A stretch of DNA of 64,000 nucleotides from contig JADHUC010000009.1 in NCBI GenBank assembly GCA_016784735.1, positions 1-64,000 of the forward strand, written 5' to 3'. The number at the start of each line of letters is the position of its first letter. The stretch's first letter is position 1. This stretch comes from Pirellulaceae bacterium. GTDB taxonomy: Bacteria; Planctomycetota; Planctomycetia; Pirellulales; Pirellulaceae. A program made the position numbers and the translations under genes. Under the pieces are notes generated by a model, which ran no database searches, was not told where the DNA came from, and worked only from the letters and a program-made list of their open reading frames with translations. Below, piece by piece: positions 60,223-64,000 of the stretch.

Positions 60223-62457
60223 TCACGGGTGGCCGAGCAGCCAATCCGTGGCGGCTTCGGCCGTTCCGCGCGATTCGTCCGAGATTACTTCGAGTCTCTC
60301 CGGGTGCTGGTTGGCTTCGTAAGCGGCGCGAACGATCGCCGGTGAATTGTCGCTTTCGCCAGCAAGCCATAGGCGCGTCGGTGCGGCGAGTGCTAACAGC
60401 CCCGGCAGGTCGTGGTATTTCGCCGCGCCGGGCACGAAGTCGACGTGGTAGACATCGCTCAATCGGCCAAAGCGGAAGCCGTCCGTGTCGATTGCCGCCC
60501 GCGTGACGGCTTCGGGGGCGAGCGCCACGGCCGCCGCAGCCCAACGTCCGGCACCGCTTAACCCAACCAAGTCAATCTCGCACCGCGACCCGCCGTCGCG
60601 CTTCGCCCACTCGACAACTGCCAGAACGTCGTGGACGCGACGGGCAAAGAGCGGAAGGTTGTAGCAATAGGTCCAACCGGCGAACGCCTCTTCGCCCTCC
60701 AGCCAGCGTTGTCGTAGAACCGGCTGTCCCTCTTGCAGGAATTCGCCTTGTTCGAGCAAATCAACACCGACGACTGTAACTCCCGCATCGAGCAGCCGGC
60801 GTGCATGACTCGCGAGCGAGCCATCCGGGGCCACAAGCCCTGCTTTACCAATCCTGTCGAGCCAGACAACGGTACGCCGCCCGGACTCCTTCGGCGAAAG
60901 ACGTACGACCGGCAGTTCTGCAGCGTGGTCTTCGATGGAACGATAGCTGAGAAGCCCCAGCGTGAGCTGATGATCGCCCCGGTCAATCGTGTCTGCGGTC
61001 TTGAATTGGATATGTGGTTCCGGCGGCAAACCTCGGAGGAGTACCCGCCAGGCAGTCCCTACGACATCGCGGTATTGTTCGAGCGATCTGGCGTCTCGCG
61101 GGATCAAGGCGTCGATCTGGCGTTTGGCGTCTTGGGTCAGCCAGTCGAGCACCGCAGATTCTGTTTCGGCCGTGGCGTCCGGCCGTGGATGATCGTGGTT
61201 CCAGACGGTCAGTTGCTGTTCAGACAGGTGTTGATAGGGACGCTCGCGAATCGGCTCTTGGATCCCAATTCCAAGATGCCGGTCGAGCCAGCGGTACATA
61301 GCCGTGCGGCTGACCATGTTGTAGTTGTGCGGGAATTGCAGCAACGGTACGTGTGACACATGGTCTGCCCGACCAAGCATCTTGTAGTGTTGCAGCAGTT
61401 CGGGGAATCCTCGCTCGGACATCGTGCGCGTCGCGTCATCCGCAGAAATCAACAGGAGCGGTTTGGGAGCGTGCAAGGCAGTGAATTCAAGATTGTAGGT
61501 GCCGATCCGCAAACCGCTGATGTTCTCGCAGGTACATCCGCCCTGTCGCGTAGTCGAGACGATCACGACCGGTACCGACACACGTGGCCGGTCGTCCACC
61601 GCCGAGAGCATGAATGTCTGCGTTCCTCCGCCGCTCCCGCCAGTAACCGCTATCCGTTTGGGATCCACGTCCGGAAGGTCCAGGAGGAAGTCCAATGCCC
61701 GAATCGAATGGTACGTGTGAAGCCCCATCGGGTTGTGCAAGTTAAGTTCCGCCGACGCGCTGTAGAAACCGCTTTCCGGCGGCTCGTGGAACTCTCTGCG
61801 CAGCCTTGAAAAGCGATGGACCACGTCGAGCGGAATCTGCTGGCAATCGCCGTAGCCGATCATGTCGTAGTGAAATACCACGCATCCCATTCGGGCGAGA
61901 TGCACGCATCGCGATTGCATAAAACTCCGCGCGGCGTCTTCAAACTGTTCGGCGCCCTTCGCGATCAGCCGCTGCGCGGTTTCGAGCCCGGCATCCTGAA
62001 AGCGGCCGCCGGGAAAGTGCCCGTGAGGGCTCAGCACGGCTGGTCGTCTTCCTCGCTTCCCTTTCGGGCGGTAGAGGTTCCCTGTGATGTACAGCCCTGG
62101 AACGCTCTCGAAATAGACCTTCTCGACGGTGTAGTCTTCCTGCTTGACCCTGCCGTGGATTTGTGGCTTGACAGGCAATTCGGTAGGCATCGGCCAGAGA
62201 CCGAGCGTCACCAGGAGTATCTGCCGCACTCGCCGCGCACGAGCCTGCCACGACTCCGGATTCGCGGCGGGCGTAAACGAGAAGTCGCCGGTCTCGCCGC
62301 GAAGCGGGCCCAATCGTGTGTCTGTGGGAAGCTGACCGGATGCAAGGACTCGTAGTGGATCAGCCAGGGCTGTCGATGCGCTCATCAACGCTCCCGTGAG
62401 CGTCACGGCCGATATCGCTGTCCAGCACCACCGTCTCTTGCTCGTGAAATCACTCAT
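60223..62457 (-). CDS. Exported double alpha/beta hydrolase (acetyl-xylan-esterase-like), 744 aa
   Basis: The ATG at 62457 follows GAGGA and opens a leader (MSDFTSKRRWCWTAISAVTLT...STALA); the frame to 62598 is unsupported. The first half has PAVLSPHGHFPGG (oxyanion), a nucleophile elbow GGSGGGTQT (about 273-281), then ISADDATRTMSERGF and FPHNYN. The second half has a second elbow, GLSGAGRWAAA (about 634), preceded by RRTVVWLDRIGKAGL and followed by LWLAGESDN. Two hydrolase folds therefore seem joined. Likely substrates are acetylated glycans. First gene of the minus-strand run that leads to the lyase; the region to 62619 is its divergent promoter. Confidence 0.85.
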   Translation of the reverse strand: MSDFTSKRRWCWTAISAVTLTGALMSASTALADPLRVLASGQLPTDTRLGPLRGETGDFSFTPAANPESWQARARRVRQILLVTLGLWPMPTELPVKPQIHGRVKQEDYTVEKVYFESVPGLYITGNLYRPKGKRGRRPAVLSPHGHFPGGRFQDAGLETAQRLIAKGAEQFEDAARSFMQSRCVHLARMGCVVFHYDMIGYGDCQQIPLDVVHRFSRLRREFHEPPESGFYSASAELNLHNPMGLHTYHSIRALDFLLDLPDVDPKRIAVTGGSGGGTQTFMLSAVDDRPRVSVPVVIVSTTRQGGCTCENISGLRIGTYNLEFTALHAPKPLLLISADDATRTMSERGFPELLQHYKMLGRADHVSHVPLLQFPHNYNMVSRTAMYRWLDRHLGIGIQEPIRERPYQHLSEQQLTVWNHDHPRPDATAETESAVLDWLTQDAKRQIDALIPRDARSLEQYRDVVGTAWRVLLRGLPPEPHIQFKTADTIDRGDHQLTLGLLSYRSIEDHAAELPVVRLSPKESGRRTVVWLDRIGKAGLVAPDGSLASHARRLLDAGVTVVGVDLLEQGEFLQEGQPVLRQRWLEGEEAFAGWTYCYNLPLFARRVHDVLAVVEWAKRDGGSRCEIDLVGLSGAGRWAAAAVALAPEAVTRAAIDTDGFRFGRLSDVYHVDFVPGAAKYHDLPGLLALAAPTRLWLAGESDNSPAIVRAAYEANQHPERLEVISDESRGTAEAATDWLLGHP

Positions 62458-62619
62458 TCCTCGTCGACCCTCGTTCTCACCGGATGCGGATGGCGCGGGA
62501 AATCCTCGACTGTGGCATCGACGCACGCTAAAATCGCCTGCGTACGGCACGGACACATATGGTAAAGCTAAGTGATTCCAGAAGCAATTTCCCAACACGG
62601 CCAGATACGAGGGTGAACG

Positions 62620-64000
62620 ATGCGTACCATCACACAGATTGACGTTCTGAAACGGTTCCTTGTGACATCCATTCTGATCCTGTTCTTTTGTTCGAGTGCC
62701 GCGCGCAGCGACGACGAGACGCTGTTGACCGATGAATTTGATGGTCTAAGGTCCGGCATGTTCTCTCGGGTTCTGGGAGCCCACACAGAGTATCATCACA
62801 TACCGGAGGCGACGCCCAAGGGGAACTGGGCCATTTCGTGTTTCGGCACGGGTACGGGGCCGCAACGGGCTTGGCGAGTCATGAGCGACGGTGGCAAGAA
62901 GGTGATGTATCAGTCGTATGACAACAAGCGGGCGCACACTAACCCGATGGTCATTGCCGGCGACGAGCTATGGCGAGACTATACGGTCAGCGTCACGTTT
63001 GCTCCGGAGTCGGAGCGAGCGCAGAGCGGTTTGGTGTTTCGTTATCGGAACGATCGCTGCTACTACTTCTTCGGCGTGCATGGCAATCGAGCGGTGCTCA
63101 AGATGGTCCGCCATGGCATCGCCTTCCGTAAGCCGTTCGAGAAGATCCTGGCCGAAGCCCCTTGCCAGTGGCGCGTCGGAGAGTACCTGGTCGCCAAAGT
63201 GACAGTGCATGGCGAGCGCATCCGGGCAGAGCTAGGAAGCAGTGTTGTGCTATCTGCCGAAGATCCCGCTTTCTCACAAGGCAAGATCGGACTGATGTCG
63301 GATGTACCCACGCGATACCGCGAAGTGAAGGTCACTGCGGGCGCCAAGGAAAAGCAAGCCTATCTCGACCGAAAGGCGGAACGCAAGCAAGAACTACTCG
63401 ATCTCCAGGGTGCGAACCCGCGGCCGGTTGTCTGGAAGAAGATCAAGACAGAAGGTTTTGGCGTGGGACGCAACTTGCGTTTCGGAGACCTCGACGGAGA
63501 CGGGCAGACGGATCTTCTGATCGGCCAGGTCGTCCATCACCTGCCGAACTATAGTGAAGTGAGTTGTATGACGGCGATGACGTTCGATGGCAAACAACTG
63601 TGGCAGGTCGGCGAACCCGATCGTTGGAAAGATCACCTAACGAACGACGTCGGTTTCCAGATTCACGACTTGGACGGCGATGGCCGGAACGAAGTGGTTT
63701 ACTGCATGAACTTCGAGATCGTCGTTGCCGACGGTGCTACGGGGAAAACCAAATACAAGGCCCCTACTCCAAAGACCGATTTGCCAAAAGCCCGCTATCC
63801 ACGGATTCTGGGGGATAGTCTCTTCTTCTGCGACACGCGAGGAACGGGACACCCGCGGGACATCGTCATCAAAGATCGCTACCGCCGGTTTTGGGTTCTG
63901 AACGATCGTCTGGAGCTGATATGGAAAGCGGCCTGCAATACGGGCCACTACCCGTTTGCTTACGACGTCGACAATGATGGAAAAGACGAGCTGGCAATGG
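62620..64000 (+). CDS. Exported DUF1080-like / FG-GAP repeat protein, 3' end cut by window edge
   Basis: Open frame from the ATG at about 62620 to the right edge, at least 460 codons, C-terminus missing. The leader is KRFLVTSILILFFCSSAARS. Residues about 35-215 resemble the jelly-roll concanavalin-like domain of DUF1080/3-keto-disaccharide-hydrolase proteins (LWRDYTVSVTFAPES, GLVFRYRNDRCYYFFGVHG, GKIGLMSDVPTRY). Then FG-GAP-like loops appear (GDLDGDGQTDLLIG, HDLDGDGRNEVVYC, YDVDNDGKDELAM), as in rhamnogalacturonan-lyase-like propellers. It is divergent from the double hydrolase and probably belongs to the same carbohydrate locus. Confidence 0.88.
   Translation, partial: MRTITQIDVLKRFLVTSILILFFCSSAARSDDETLLTDEFDGLRSGMFSRVLGAHTEYHHIPEATPKGNWAISCFGTGTGPQRAWRVMSDGGKKVMYQSYDNKRAHTNPMVIAGDELWRDYTVSVTFAPESERAQSGLVFRYRNDRCYYFFGVHGNRAVLKMVRHGIAFRKPFEKILAEAPCQWRVGEYLVAKVTVHGERIRAELGSSVVLSAEDPAFSQGKIGLMSDVPTRYREVKVTAGAKEKQAYLDRKAERKQELLDLQGANPRPVVWKKIKTEGFGVGRNLRFGDLDGDGQTDLLIGQVVHHLPNYSEVSCMTAMTFDGKQLWQVGEPDRWKDHLTNDVGFQIHDLDGDGRNEVVYCMNFEIVVADGATGKTKYKAPTPKTDLPKARYPRILGDSLFFCDTRGTGHPRDIVIKDRYRRFWVLNDRLELIWKAACNTGHYPFAYDVDNDGKDELAM

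Overview
The window reads as a piece of a Planctomycetota chromosome. The evidence is its gene families: a PVC-type heme-binding CxxCH protein, a hydrazine-synthase-alpha-related (HzsA-like) cytochrome, DUF4058, CRTAC1/UnbV FG-GAP proteins, Tat-exported Gfo/Idh/MocA oxidoreductases, many exported propeller proteins, and sulfatase remnants. GC content is moderately high, genes are long and mostly exported, and short palindromic repeats are scattered around. I see no rRNA, tRNA, CRISPR array or transposase. Two genes run off the ends: a PQQ-type propeller on the left and a DUF1080-like/FG-GAP protein on the right.

Layout. 1-8944 (minus strand) is a tight seven-gene operon: PQQ-like propeller, three sialidase-superfamily proteins, an esterase fused to a 5'-nucleotidase C-terminal domain, an isochorismatase-like protein and a polysaccharide deacetylase. 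Several junctions are 4-bp ATGA overlaps. It looks like a glycan-scavenging locus. 9.0-16.9 kb is mixed: DUF4058, a UPF0158-nucleotidyltransferase fusion with a small partner, a 1034-aa PVC cytochrome c, a lipid- or cell-surface-type unknown, and a toxin-antitoxin pair with a promoter/operator legible in the sequence. 17-21 kb has an oxidoreductase, an FG-GAP protein and a kelch protein. 21.1-27.2 kb is a single gene of about 2030 codons joining a Cas4/AddB/Dna2-like Fe-S nuclease, an SF1B helicase and a UvrD-like SF1A helicase. 27.5-36.4 kb has the HzsA-related protein, an acetyltransferase and two large exported repeat proteins.

37.0-49.4 kb is the most striking part: three consecutive plus-strand genes encoding a caspase-like peptidase fused to an alpha/beta hydrolase, then two paralogous proteins with the order CHAT protease - STAND-type NTPase - one membrane span - WD40 propeller. 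This looks like a self-contained sensor/protease/executioner system (defence or programmed death). It is bracketed by sulfatase debris: a short C-terminal tail on the left and an internally deleted sulfatase pseudogene on the right. 50.3-64 kb is a second carbohydrate-type locus: an esterase, a transglutaminase-like protein, a methyltransferase-like/PQQ propeller fusion, a heparinase-II/III-like lyase, a double alpha/beta hydrolase and a DUF1080/FG-GAP protein.

A theme across the window is palindromic elements in which each arm is itself a hairpin. Three lie inside open reading frames without breaking them (one in the PVC cytochrome, two in the helicase fusion) and three more lie between genes. 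All functional statements come from reading the translated sequence by eye; no database search was run.
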